Shown piece after piece: positions 1 to 8,777 of a stretch of DNA of 64,000 nt. The stretch is taken from assembly GCA_001839685.1 (NCBI GenBank), contig MLAK01000607.1:11868-75867 (forward strand). Reading direction: 5' to 3'. The position numbers and the translations under genes were made by a program. Each line of letters starts with the position of its first letter. Within the stretch, counting starts at the first letter, position 1. This DNA comes from Tritrichomonas foetus. Taxonomy: Eukaryota; Parabasalia; Tritrichomonadida; Tritrichomonadidae. Under the pieces are notes generated by a model. The model was not told where the DNA came from. It saw only the letters and a list, made by a program, of their open reading frames with translations, and made no database searches.

Positions 1-126
1 CAAATTCAACAAAAACAACAAATTCAACAAAAACAACAAATTCAACCGCAGCAGCAAATTCAACAACAACAACAAATTCAACAACAACAACAAATTCAAC
101 AACAACAACAAATTCAACAACAGCAA
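1..126 (+). repeat. 18-bp coding tandem repeat (QIQQQQ)
   Basis: Seven units of an 18-bp repeat (CAAATTCAACAACAACAA type) run from the window edge. They are in frame and encode Q-I-Q-Q-Q/K-Q. Units 1-2 carry AAA (Lys), unit 3 carries CCG CAG CAG, and units 4-6 are identical, which suggests recent expansion at the 3' side. The array probably continues to the left. Confidence 0.9.
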
Positions 127-573
127 ATTAGCTCTCAATTCAATCAAAACCTTCAACCATCAAGTATTCATATAAATTCTAAATTACAAACGTACATTCC
201 GAATCAAATGCCAAAACATATTCAAATGCAAAACCAGAGCCAAAGAAATAGCCTTATTGATATTGTTTTGAAGAATGGTATCGTTGCAGCACAAATTCCA
301 ATTAACATATGCTTCATTCGCAATTATGACAATTTTTCCTTTAGGCTGACTCTTACAGAACTGAATGGGATTCCTGTTTTTTCCATTCAAATGAAAGACA
401 CAGTTGTATCAAATAAAGACATATTCATGGCATTTGACCTTTTCAAGGGCGGACTTGACGCTTTAAGGATGAAAGATCCAACAATTCCATATATCACTGA
501 TAAAACACCACTTTCATTTTTCCAAATTAATTTATGTGTGAAAGCTATTGATTTGATTGAAGCAATGTACTAG
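1..573 (+). CDS. Q-rich protein, C-terminal part (5' end outside window)
   Basis: The frame is open from base 1, so the start lies to the left of the window; the first ATG inside (208) is internal. The visible 190 residues begin with a QIQQQQ-type repeat (about residues 1-44), pass through an N/Q/S-rich linker, and end in a roughly 115-residue non-repetitive domain with alternating hydrophobic residues and a TAG stop. I do not recognise this C-terminal domain. Q-rich spacers followed by a small folded domain are common in transcription or RNA-associated proteins, but that is only an analogy. No function assigned. Confidence 0.7.
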   Translation, partial: QIQQKQQIQQKQQIQPQQQIQQQQQIQQQQQIQQQQQIQQQQISSQFNQNLQPSSIHINSKLQTYIPNQMPKHIQMQNQSQRNSLIDIVLKNGIVAAQIPINICFIRNYDNFSFRLTLTELNGIPVFSIQMKDTVVSNKDIFMAFDLFKGGLDALRMKDPTIPYITDKTPLSFFQINLCVKAIDLIEAMY

Positions 574-957
574 ATTGATGTTCCATTCTTTCTATTTGTC
601 GTTTATTATATAAATGTTAATAATTATTTTTTATTAGATCAATATTTTCTCATTTTTTATTATCTAATTTTTCTTATTTACATTTCTGATGGAAGATTCA
701 TTGACAATTCTATGTTAAAACGATTTTTTTTAAAAAAAAAAACACAAACATATTTCTCATGAAATTTCAAAGAAAGTTCCGAAGAAAAACCCTGATAAAA
801 TGAGAAATTTGATTGGATGCAAATGAAGTCATTAAAAAATATGAATAAATACCCAGTAGATGAATTATTACATAACATATTTATTAAATAACCAAGGGGA
901 AAAAATAGTTTCTTCATATATAATATCAAATAAAAACAAAGTGAGAGTGAACCTACA
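574..957. other. Intergenic gap, convergent 3' ends
   Basis: Spacer between the 3' ends of two convergent genes. It is AT-rich with homopolymer T and A runs. A 99-codon minus-strand frame crosses it, but its composition (F, L, N, K) is that of random AT-rich DNA. I see no gene. Confidence 0.6.
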
Positions 958-2199
958 TTAGATTTTTGTAGTATCAAGCCCTAAAATTTCTTTTAAGTTC
1001 AGAATTGATGAAAGTGATACAAATTTGTTATTATAGCACTCTGTCAATCCCTTGAAAAGAAGCTTTGTTGAATTCAATTCACCAGCATAAATTAAAGAGG
1101 AATCAACTGTACAACCAATTGGCCATTTGTCTTTTCTGAGTAAAAATTCTATCGCTTTTTTGACATTCCATTTCTTTTCGACATCATTTGATGGAATAGC
1201 AAACAAACATTCCACTTTATCGAATTCTGGATCAATACATGTCAGAAGTTTCACAAGTGCCAAGCCATCTTGAATTTTATTAGATCTTATAAACACTTTT
1301 TCTGGTGATTGTTTACCTCTTTGGATAGGTGAACTTGGAAAATCTTCTTGATCAATTAATTTTGATTTTTCATTGTTCTGTGAAGATGAGTTACAAATTA
1401 CACATGAAATAATTTGTTGAATTAATAACATATCACCATTTACGACTGCTGAAGAGCATATCGAAAATGATTCATCAAGAAAATGACCTTTAATTAATAA
1501 ATTAATTCCTGATTCAATATTAAGCTTCGCTTGTTTGACTGATCGAGTTGGTTTTATTCTCATTATTTTTTCATTCGTTAGAGTAATGTATAAATCAGTA
1601 TAAAATGTTCCATTTTTGAATGGATCATCAACAATCGGTCTTTTCGCCTCTTCAATAGACGGAAGTAAGGGAAGCTTCAGTCGGGTCAAGAATTTATTAA
1701 TTGTTTCTCTCTGGAAAATAATTGGTCTGTTTCCCAAAGTCCTTGTAAGTGGTACAGTAACGCTATATTTGTTAACTGCAAATCGATGAACATCACTTAA
1801 TATCTGCCATATTACGTTTGGCAAAGGTGTGTCATCTATTGATTCTTTCAGTGAGAGGATTGTTTCTTTTGATAAACATTTATTTTTCACGAGAATACGA
1901 ATTGCTTCACTTACTTCTGTCGGCTGTTTTTCAACTTTCAAACCAAGAGCGGAAGGAAGAAGATAAGCCGACTGAAGGAACCAAGAAACAATTGAATCGT
2001 TTATTCCTTGGGTAATTTCTGGTGTGGTTGAACTACATTCTTGAAGCCATTTCAAAATTGCTTGATGCTTTGCATTTTGAATAGGATCAATGTTCCGTGC
2101 GCTTACTGATCCGAATAAATCGTCGTTAAACATCACTGATGTTTGGGTTTCTGTTGGTTCACCATCGAATTTCGATACATAGTAAGAGGTTCGCGACAT
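958..2199 (-). CDS. Hypothetical protein, possible calponin-homology-like folds
   Basis: A 413-residue protein starting at an ATG at 2199 and ending in TAA. No membrane segment, signal peptide or long coiled coil is visible. Two stretches faintly recall calponin-homology-type helical domains: around residues 125-150 (PNVIWQILSDVHRF) and 195-240 (an NGT..YTDLYITL segment followed by AKLNIESGINLL). This is similar to the 'xPxxNGxLLCxL ... NIxxGL' pattern of divergent CH domains. The C-terminal third has hydrophobic helices and no motif I know. The CH idea is inference from pattern only. Upstream on its own strand is a CAAAAAGTC sequence, a weak reverse-oriented version of the CTTTTTC box seen before other genes. 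Confidence 0.75.
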   Translation of the reverse strand: MSRTSYYVSKFDGEPTETQTSVMFNDDLFGSVSARNIDPIQNAKHQAILKWLQECSSTTPEITQGINDSIVSWFLQSAYLLPSALGLKVEKQPTEVSEAIRILVKNKCLSKETILSLKESIDDTPLPNVIWQILSDVHRFAVNKYSVTVPLTRTLGNRPIIFQRETINKFLTRLKLPLLPSIEEAKRPIVDDPFKNGTFYTDLYITLTNEKIMRIKPTRSVKQAKLNIESGINLLIKGHFLDESFSICSSAVVNGDMLLIQQIISCVICNSSSQNNEKSKLIDQEDFPSSPIQRGKQSPEKVFIRSNKIQDGLALVKLLTCIDPEFDKVECLFAIPSNDVEKKWNVKKAIEFLLRKDKWPIGCTVDSSLIYAGELNSTKLLFKGLTECYNNKFVSLSSILNLKEILGLDTTKI

Positions 2200-2818
2200 T
2201 TGAGTCTTAACGTACGATTTTTTGGGATCGACTTTTTGAACCCTTGTATAGTCAAATGATTATATTTAGAACATTGTCACTTTTTCTTTTGATATCTGTC
2301 CTAGACAATGAAATCATGGGGACATTTATCTTCTGAAATATCACAATCGGAGATTTTCGTTTAGGTTGAACAGAATACGATAACTCATTCATTCGATTTT
2401 CTGATAGCCTCATAGAATTGTAATTTCAGATTCGACTTTTTAAGAAAATGTTTATTCATTCACAGAAAAAGTTTGCAACGATCATTATCAGATTCCCCAT
2501 CTTTTGGTGAATGACAAGCGGTTTCATTGAAACTTATCATTTCTTTTTCAATTCGTCGATTTTTGCCATAATTCAATTCGTGTATTTCTCCTTTTCAATT
2601 TTAGATTTTTGAATGTCCCCATTGAAAACCTACTATCAATAGGTTCAGTCCAACCTTAATTCGAACTTCAAATCGATATTATAAATGATTTGATAGCTCA
2701 ATTTACACTCATGAATTTCGTTTGTTCAGTAAAAAATAAAATTGCCATTTTTTTGAAGTGATGAAAAAACAAAGACAAAAGTCGAAATAATACATAAAAT
2801 TCATGGTTTAATAATAAT
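2200..2818. other. Intergenic gap
   Basis: Lies between the 5' end of the gene ending at 2199 and the 3' end of the Myb gene. It is AT-rich and holds GACTTTTT-type sequences near 2246 and 2430. No coding frame of note. Confidence 0.5.
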
Positions 2819-3355
2819 CTAGCAATATTCACACCAATTTTCAAGAGCTTGAAGCACATTGGTATCTTCCAAATTTGTATAGAAATCAAAAACATCATTT
2901 GGTAAGTAATTTTCTTCAAGTAGTGGAAAATCCTGTACTTGATCATCTTTGAATTCAATTGGGCTGTCTGACACTTCGCTGTAGTCGGTTTCAGTGATTT
3001 CATTATTTGTTTTTGACTTGTTTTGTCGATTGGACGCTAATTTGGCGTAGTGGTTTTTAATATTTACTGCTGCTCGATTTTTGAAGAATTTAGTCATAAG
3101 GGACCACTGTGGTCCATATTTGTCATAGCTTTGAAGTAACAGTTCTTCTTCTTCAGGCGTCCATGTTTTGTTTTGGACAGTTGGCGATAAATAGTTGTTA
3201 TACCGTTCACGGCATTGGCGGGCTGATCGATTTCCCATCATCGCAGAAACAGATTTCCAATTTATCTTGTCCATCTGTCTTACAATGCTTAATAACTTGA
3301 TGTCTTCGATATCTGTGAACTTTGTGCGGGCTGGAACAACTTGTTGAAATTGCAT
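2819..3355 (-). CDS. Two-repeat Myb DNA-binding protein
   Basis: A 178-residue protein with two adjacent Myb repeats. The first (about residues 10-58) has the recognition-helix signature RSARQCRERYNNYL; the second (about 64-108) begins with KTWTPEEEELLL and has the helix AAVNIKNHYAKL. Each repeat keeps most of its spaced aromatic core. The tail (110-178) is acidic and S/T-rich, and could be an activation or interaction surface. Small R2R3-type Myb proteins are expanded in trichomonads, where some bind core promoters and iron-responsive promoters, so a sequence-specific transcription factor is likely. The target is unknown. The start is the first ATG in frame, directly before the basic N-terminus. 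Confidence 0.93.
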   Translation of the reverse strand: MQFQQVVPARTKFTDIEDIKLLSIVRQMDKINWKSVSAMMGNRSARQCRERYNNYLSPTVQNKTWTPEEEELLLQSYDKYGPQWSLMTKFFKNRAAVNIKNHYAKLASNRQNKSKTNNEITETDYSEVSDSPIEFKDDQVQDFPLLEENYLPNDVFDFYTNLEDTNVLQALENWCEYC

Positions 3356-5302
3356 TTCGATCTGTTTATAAAGAAAGTGAACTAATAAACAATTTTGAAA
3401 TATTTCAACTTTTTGATTGGCTCAAATCTTCTCGATATAAAGTATTGAATAATTGATATCGATTATTTGTGAATCTAATTTCTTAAAAAGCTGCAAAAAT
3501 TCACATTCAAATCCTAAAAATTTGAATATATATTCTTTAAAAATTCTAAGTCGCTCAAGAATTGGTCAGCTATTCAAAATTGAATAGTTCCGTTTCAACT
3601 ATTTACATTGTGATGTGATTCTCGTTAGTCATTATCAAATTCAATTTGTTTGTTTTACAAAAGTGACAAAAAACTTCAATTGAGGCAAATCTTTTTAGGA
3701 TCATCAAAATTTGAGTTATAAATTAGTTTCAATACGTCAATGTCTATACTCTCTAGCTTTGGTGCTCTTTTTTAACTTTCAATGAGACGAATCTCTCATC
3801 GAATTTGACGCTAAAAATGATCGAGTTCAAAAAATAATGACTATTCAAATTTCGAAAGCATGAAAGGTTGGTCAGTTATTCAATTTTCTATTATCATTCA
3901 AAACTCAAGAATTATTCAAACAGAGTTATTCAAATATTTGACCTAAATCACCTATTGAAAAAAATAAAAAATAAAACCAAATGATGTATAACCATTATTC
4001 CACAGACATCAATAAATCAAGCTTTGCTATCAACTATTTGAGTCCCTCAAAAGTTTTTGAGATGAATTTTTGATTTATATTTTTCCAGTTGAGATTCTAA
4101 CGATAAGTTTCTACAGATGGAGATGCAAACTAAAACGCTTGAGAAGATTAATTGAATGAAATATTCTCGAAATAATAAAAAATACAGAATATGATTTTTA
4201 ACATATCGACAGTACTTCAGAAAGCATGATGTAAAAATAATATTCTGTCATATTTTAGTAATTTAGATAAACAAACAATTTGTATTGTTCGAACAGATTT
4301 CATATGCTAATAGGCGAAAATGAAATGGTGAATTACAAGAAATGAGACATTTTATCGAAGCTGCATACAAATTTGTGCGAATATAACAACTGGTTGTCGA
4401 TGGAAAATGAATTTTTGTTGATTAAGGTAGAAAAGTGAGAAGAATTTAGTTAAATGCTGAGTAATAATCATTCAAATTATTGTTTTATAGTTAATAAAGA
4501 GGATTAGTATTCAACAGTTAATCTCTCAAAGAAATTAGACACGTTTCCAAACCCATTTTTGTGAAAATATTGGTCTTATATTGAGTACAACTCTAAGTTC
4601 ATCATGAACAGCAAAGTCTAAATAAATATTCCGCCAAATATATGTGTTTTTATCAATGGATCAATCCACTAATTTTCTTCTTCTAATTCATCAACATTTT
4701 TTCCACACTTCCTAAATTGTGATTACCAATTGATGGAACACATATTTAATTAAAAAAAAAAAAAAAAAAAAAAATTCAAAATGTCGCTACAAATTCGAAG
4801 CAATTAATTTGTTTCATTCACTTAATCAAGGAAAATTTTATGTAATCAAGAAATCATTGAACATATGTTTTTACTTGTAGGGTTATGTTGTTTATTTTGT
4901 CAATATTGTAATAAAAACTCGACAATTTTAGGTGACTGAATTTGAGTTTAACTAAAAGCGTGAAATTTTAACGAAAATTCCGATTTAAAAATATTATAAT
5001 TCTAATTCTTCATTGAAAACGCATCTGTTTAAATCAAAAGATTTGGCTGCTTCAGTAAAAGCTCAACAATTCAATAATGATTATCTAAAATCTGAAACAC
5101 CTGTTGGCATTATAAATATGCCACTTTTTGAATTGAACAAAAAAATAACATCATTTTTGCTTGTTGATGCACATGTAAATACTAAAATCTTCCTCCAATA
5201 TTATAAAACAATCCAATATTATCAACTATTTAGATAGATAGTTAGATAGAAAATGGAGAAAAGGGAGAACAGAATTGTTCAACTTTTTCAGCGCATATAT
5301 AA
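3356..5302. other. Long gene-poor gap (~1.9 kb)
   Basis: No convincing gene in about 1.9 kb. It has short AT-rich repeats, a 23-base A run at 4752-4774, and a short open frame around 5013-5237 whose apparent start is TTG and which I do not accept as a gene. AACTTTTTG at 3408-3416 lies 53 bp before the Myb start (reverse orientation). Decayed sequence is possible, but I could not identify a parent gene. Confidence 0.5.
5281..5289 (+). promoter_or_regulatory. AACTTTTTC box before LRR gene
   Basis: An exact AACTTTTTC lies 24 bp before an ATG at 5314 and 250 bp before the ATG at 5540. In other genes of this window the same box sits 27-76 bp before the start codon, so its position favours transcription starting near 5300, not near 5540. 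A reverse copy, GAAAAAGTT, is at 5337-5345. Confidence 0.4.
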
Positions 5303-5539
5303 TCACAGCTTCTATGCACAAGACCACATAAGCGCGGAAAAAGTTCAACCAAAAACAAACTCCAAAATATTCTCCACAAAACGAACGAAGAAATCGATTC
5401 AGACCTTATCGCTGTTCTAAACGAACTCTATCAAGGAAAAAATGTTGACCAAGATCAAGATTTCATTGATGATGATTACGCTCGTTTTGTACAGCAACTA
5501 TTAAAAGGCTTTTCCAAAAACACGTTAGACTTTTCGTGC
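5303..5539 (+). other. Protein-like in-frame extension without ATG
   Basis: From a TAA at 5300-5302 the LRR frame stays open for 79 codons up to the ATG at 5540. The second half reads like a helical N-terminal domain (for example EEIDSDLIAVLNELYQG, then FVQQLLKGF), as expected just before the first LRR. No ATG occurs in this frame. An ATG at 5314 in another frame stops after five codons (TAA). A single-base error or mutation between about 5326 and 5370 would join them; non-AUG initiation is the other option. Confidence 0.45.
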
Positions 5540-7579
5540 ATGCACATCAACATGAATGTTCTCACACGCGTTCCGAAACTTTTGCGAATCATGCCGTCAA
5601 TTACGAAAATCAATTTATACGATAATTTAATTATGGATTCAGGACTTCAATCCTTGCATCAAATTCTCCTGTCAAACCCACAGATAACCAGTATCGATAT
5701 CGGCTGCAACGATCTGTCCGATGGATCGCTCATCTGCATAATGGATACTATTAAAAATACAAATGTGACAAAAATTCAACTCGGCTATCATCACTTCACA
5801 TGGGCAGCAAACCACTTTTCACAAGAAGGTCTTTCTCAGATTATTTCTGTTATTGGCGAGTCAAACAGACTTGTTTGTTTTGGATTGAATGGAACGATAT
5901 CAACTAAAGTGAAGAGGCAGAATTCACATAAGCCATTTTCGCTTTATTTTTCTTCACTTCTTCAAAAGGCTACAAACTTACTCACATTGGACGCTTCTTA
6001 TTTAGATTTCAATGAAACTGATCAAAATCATTTATATCATGGATTTTCAAGTAATAAAACTCTTCATTATTTGAATTTAACTGGAAATCAAATTGGCCAT
6101 ATTTCCAGAATTATTCAAGGAATTACTTTCATCAATAGTTTAGTTTATTTGAACTTAAATTCATGTAAAGTAACAACACAATCATGTATTGCTATAGCTG
6201 ATGCTCTTCGACATGGGTGGACTCTTGTTTCTCTTGATTTGTCAAACAATAAAATTGGTTCCAACGGTATTTCCCAACTTTTTCACACACTTTCACATAA
6301 CCAAACTATGACAACTTTGAACATTTCCACTAATAGCTTTGATTCATCAATTGGAATTGCTTTACGAAAGTTTTTACAAGAGAATAAAGTTTTATCATCT
6401 TTGGATTTATCAAAAAATCATTTGTCTGATCCAATTGCACTAGTTTTTGCCGAGACATTGCCAAACAACGAGTCTTTAACAGAATTAAATCTTTCATCAT
6501 GCTGGATCACAGATGATGGTGCAATGGAAATGGCGAAATCAATAGTAAATAATCAGACAATAAGAAAATTGATTTTAAAGGATAATTTTTTGTCAACTGT
6601 TTTTGGTTTTCAACTCCTTGATATTCTTCAATCGAATACATCACTACTTTGGATTGATCTGACATCAAATCAAGTTGACACGTTTGCTGTGGATGCTGTA
6701 ATGAGTCTTTGTAAGCGAAATCGAATTTTATTACGTGAAAAAAAGTTTTTACCTCTTCGGAAAGAGATTATTCGGTTGTCGATTCAAAAATCAAAAATAC
6801 CACATGCTGAATCACGTTTAAAAGAACTAGAAAAACAACGTGATTACTTAGAAGAGTCGAATTATCAACTAGAAAGTAAAATTGAATCATATCGTTCATC
6901 AACAGCAGTTACATTAAAAGCGACGAAAAAAGCGATTGAAGAATTTCAGACGATGATTCAAGAAGAAAAAAATGCAATTGATGACATGCAAAAAATGATG
7001 GGAAAGATGCAAAGAAAATCAGTGAAAAGAGTAAAAGAAGCAGAAACTAAAGAAATCGAAGAACAGAAATTATTTGATGAAATAGTAGCAGAATCAGAAA
7101 AAGTTGAAAAAGAAACAATAGATTACAAAGCAAATGCTGATGCTGAACAGGTGAAAATTTCCAGTGAGATTGAAGAAGTTGAAAAAATGTTAGAATTTAT
7201 TCATGAAATGACAAGAAACAAACAAAACTATAAATCATGGGAAATACCTGATTTCCCTTACCCTAATGATGTACCACCTAGAACTTCATCGAAAACGTCG
7301 AGAACAAATTCATCAGCTGGATCAACAAGATCACGCCGAACATCATTTAGCTCTAAATCTTCACATGGTAGTATAAGTTTGAATTTGAATATAAATAACT
7401 CAGCTGGGCAGGATGGTGAAGGTAGTGATAGTCAAAGAAGAACAAAAAAAGTCGTTGTTGGACGATCAAAATCGATTTTGAGTTCAAGAAGAAACTCAAA
7501 AATGGCAAGCACTCTAGCACAAGGTACAAAAAGGAGTTCAAGACCACCACAATCACTTTCCCAGACAACAAAGAAATAG
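5540..7579 (+). CDS. Leucine-rich-repeat protein with coiled coil and Ser/Arg tail
   Basis: 679 residues from the first ATG in frame. Residues about 10-405 form ribonuclease-inhibitor-type leucine-rich repeats (recurring LxxLDLSxNxI units, for example near LVSLDLSNNKIGSNG). Residues 415-565 are a charged coiled coil (repeated E/K/Q heptads), and 580-679 are rich in S, R, T and K. RI-type LRRs are protein-interaction scaffolds; in flagellates similar LRR-plus-coiled-coil proteins often belong to axonemes or the cytoskeleton. That role is inference. The start is doubtful: the same frame is open back to 5303, reads protein-like, and contains no ATG, so the true N-terminus may be longer, with a frameshift after the ATG at 5314. 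Confidence 0.9.
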   Translation: MHINMNVLTRVPKLLRIMPSITKINLYDNLIMDSGLQSLHQILLSNPQITSIDIGCNDLSDGSLICIMDTIKNTNVTKIQLGYHHFTWAANHFSQEGLSQIISVIGESNRLVCFGLNGTISTKVKRQNSHKPFSLYFSSLLQKATNLLTLDASYLDFNETDQNHLYHGFSSNKTLHYLNLTGNQIGHISRIIQGITFINSLVYLNLNSCKVTTQSCIAIADALRHGWTLVSLDLSNNKIGSNGISQLFHTLSHNQTMTTLNISTNSFDSSIGIALRKFLQENKVLSSLDLSKNHLSDPIALVFAETLPNNESLTELNLSSCWITDDGAMEMAKSIVNNQTIRKLILKDNFLSTVFGFQLLDILQSNTSLLWIDLTSNQVDTFAVDAVMSLCKRNRILLREKKFLPLRKEIIRLSIQKSKIPHAESRLKELEKQRDYLEESNYQLESKIESYRSSTAVTLKATKKAIEEFQTMIQEEKNAIDDMQKMMGKMQRKSVKRVKEAETKEIEEQKLFDEIVAESEKVEKETIDYKANADAEQVKISSEIEEVEKMLEFIHEMTRNKQNYKSWEIPDFPYPNDVPPRTSSKTSRTNSSAGSTRSRRTSFSSKSSHGSISLNLNINNSAGQDGEGSDSQRRTKKVVVGRSKSILSSRRNSKMASTLAQGTKRSSRPPQSLSQTTKK

Positions 7580-7792
7580 ATTATTGTTTTTGTTATAAAA
7601 ATAAAAGTTGTTTTTATCGTTTCTTTTTATAACTTTTTTTTTTATTTTTTCTTTTGGATTCAAAATTCCAACAAGACGATTGAGGAGTTTCATACGTTCT
7701 TTGAGAAGGATATTTTTTCAACTTTTTGAAGCGCGCAAAAAAATTCAGAGAAAAATATGTTGATAAAAAAAGTGTCAAAATCAATCGTGCTT

Positions 7793-8245
7793 ATGTCTAC
7801 AAAGGGAGAACTCAACGAATTATCAAACAGCTCAGCAAGTGAAGATGAAGAAGCACCTGCTGTCCCCGAAATTGCTTTCCAACCGCAACTCACGCCTGAT
7901 GCCAGCCCAGCACAAATGCAGCCAGACGAGAATTTCAGATCCAAACACCCACTTTTCGATGCGCCAGAATTGATTGATGACCACGACGAATTGAATGCCC
8001 ACGAAAAATTATCGAGCGATGACGAAGCCGACGAAGGTGAACAGAAAGACGATTTACAGAGCGGTAAAACCGACATACATCAATCCGCGCTTGTCCCACA
8101 GGACGCAGACCAAGACGGCGACATTCCGGAATGGAGAAAATTTTCGCTTCCTCCAACCCCGGAGCCAGACGATACAGAAATTGATGCAGAAATTCAAGAG
8201 AAGTTTTCTATAGCCAAACTTCTTCAACAAATTCGAGCTGCGTAA
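7793..8245 (+). CDS. Small acidic hypothetical protein
   Basis: I favour the ATG at 7793 (150 residues, starting MSTKGELNEL). The same frame has an earlier ATG at 7757 that would add 12 basic/hydrophobic residues unlike the rest. The protein is very acidic and proline-rich, probably disordered, with clusters such as SSASEDEEAP and SSDDEADEGEQ. It ends in a short helix (EKFSIAKLLQQIRAA) that may be a docking motif. Codons are more GC-rich than in the flanking DNA, which supports a real expressed gene. AACTTTTTG at 7720-7728 lies upstream. I do not recognise the family. Confidence 0.75.
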   Translation: MSTKGELNELSNSSASEDEEAPAVPEIAFQPQLTPDASPAQMQPDENFRSKHPLFDAPELIDDHDELNAHEKLSSDDEADEGEQKDDLQSGKTDIHQSALVPQDADQDGDIPEWRKFSLPPTPEPDDTEIDAEIQEKFSIAKLLQQIRAA

Positions 8246-8777
8246 TTTTTATTTTCTATCATCTTTTTTTTTTATAAAATCATTTAATATAATTTAATTC
8301 CTTATTTTAAATGCATATTTAATATAATTTGTATGATGCTCTCTATTGACATGATATAATTTGCTAGTCAGAAATGTGATGTGAAAAATCATTACGTATC
8401 GAAATATTTACTTGAACATTGTGCATATTAACATTTTACATACCCTTTTGCGTCATTTAATATGCACACTTTGTGTTGCTCAATAAAGAGGAGAGATTTT
8501 AATAACTAGGAATGATGATTGGATGAGTTTAACTCAAGAAATTAAGTGAAAAAAAAAAAAAAAAAATTATTTTAAACATTAAAAGGAAAAATCAAAGAAT
8601 CATTGAGACATCGAAAAAAAGAGAAACTAAAGTCAGTCGGGAGTATCATAATAATTTGTAATAAATAGTTATTATTGTAATTTTATTTATTAAAACTAAC
8701 AAATTTTGATTTTTCATTGAAGCTTTTGAAATTCTAATCTCGTTGTTCTAATTTCAAATTAGTCATTATTTTTGTCT
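8246..8777. other. Intergenic gap, convergent 3' ends
   Basis: A 532-bp spacer between convergent genes. It holds a perfect 10-bp inverted repeat (8421-8467) and an A run near 8550. No coding frame. Confidence 0.5.
8421..8467. repeat. 47-bp perfect inverted repeat (hairpin)
   Basis: GTGCATATTA (8421-8430) and its exact complement TAATATGCAC (8458-8467) flank a 27-base loop. It sits between two convergent gene ends. Size is like the 49-bp hairpin family elsewhere in the window, but the sequence differs. It could act in 3'-end formation or be a lone mobile remnant. Confidence 0.5.

Noticed and set aside
678..977. 99-codon open frame on the minus strand overlapping the end of the neighbouring gene.
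   Set aside because: Composition matches random AT-rich DNA (F, L, N, K) and it overlaps a better gene; no family signal.
5013..5237. 74-codon frame in the long gap before the LRR gene.
   Set aside because: Begins with TTG, not ATG, has no recognisable motif, and lies in otherwise empty AT-rich sequence. A decayed gene fragment cannot be excluded.
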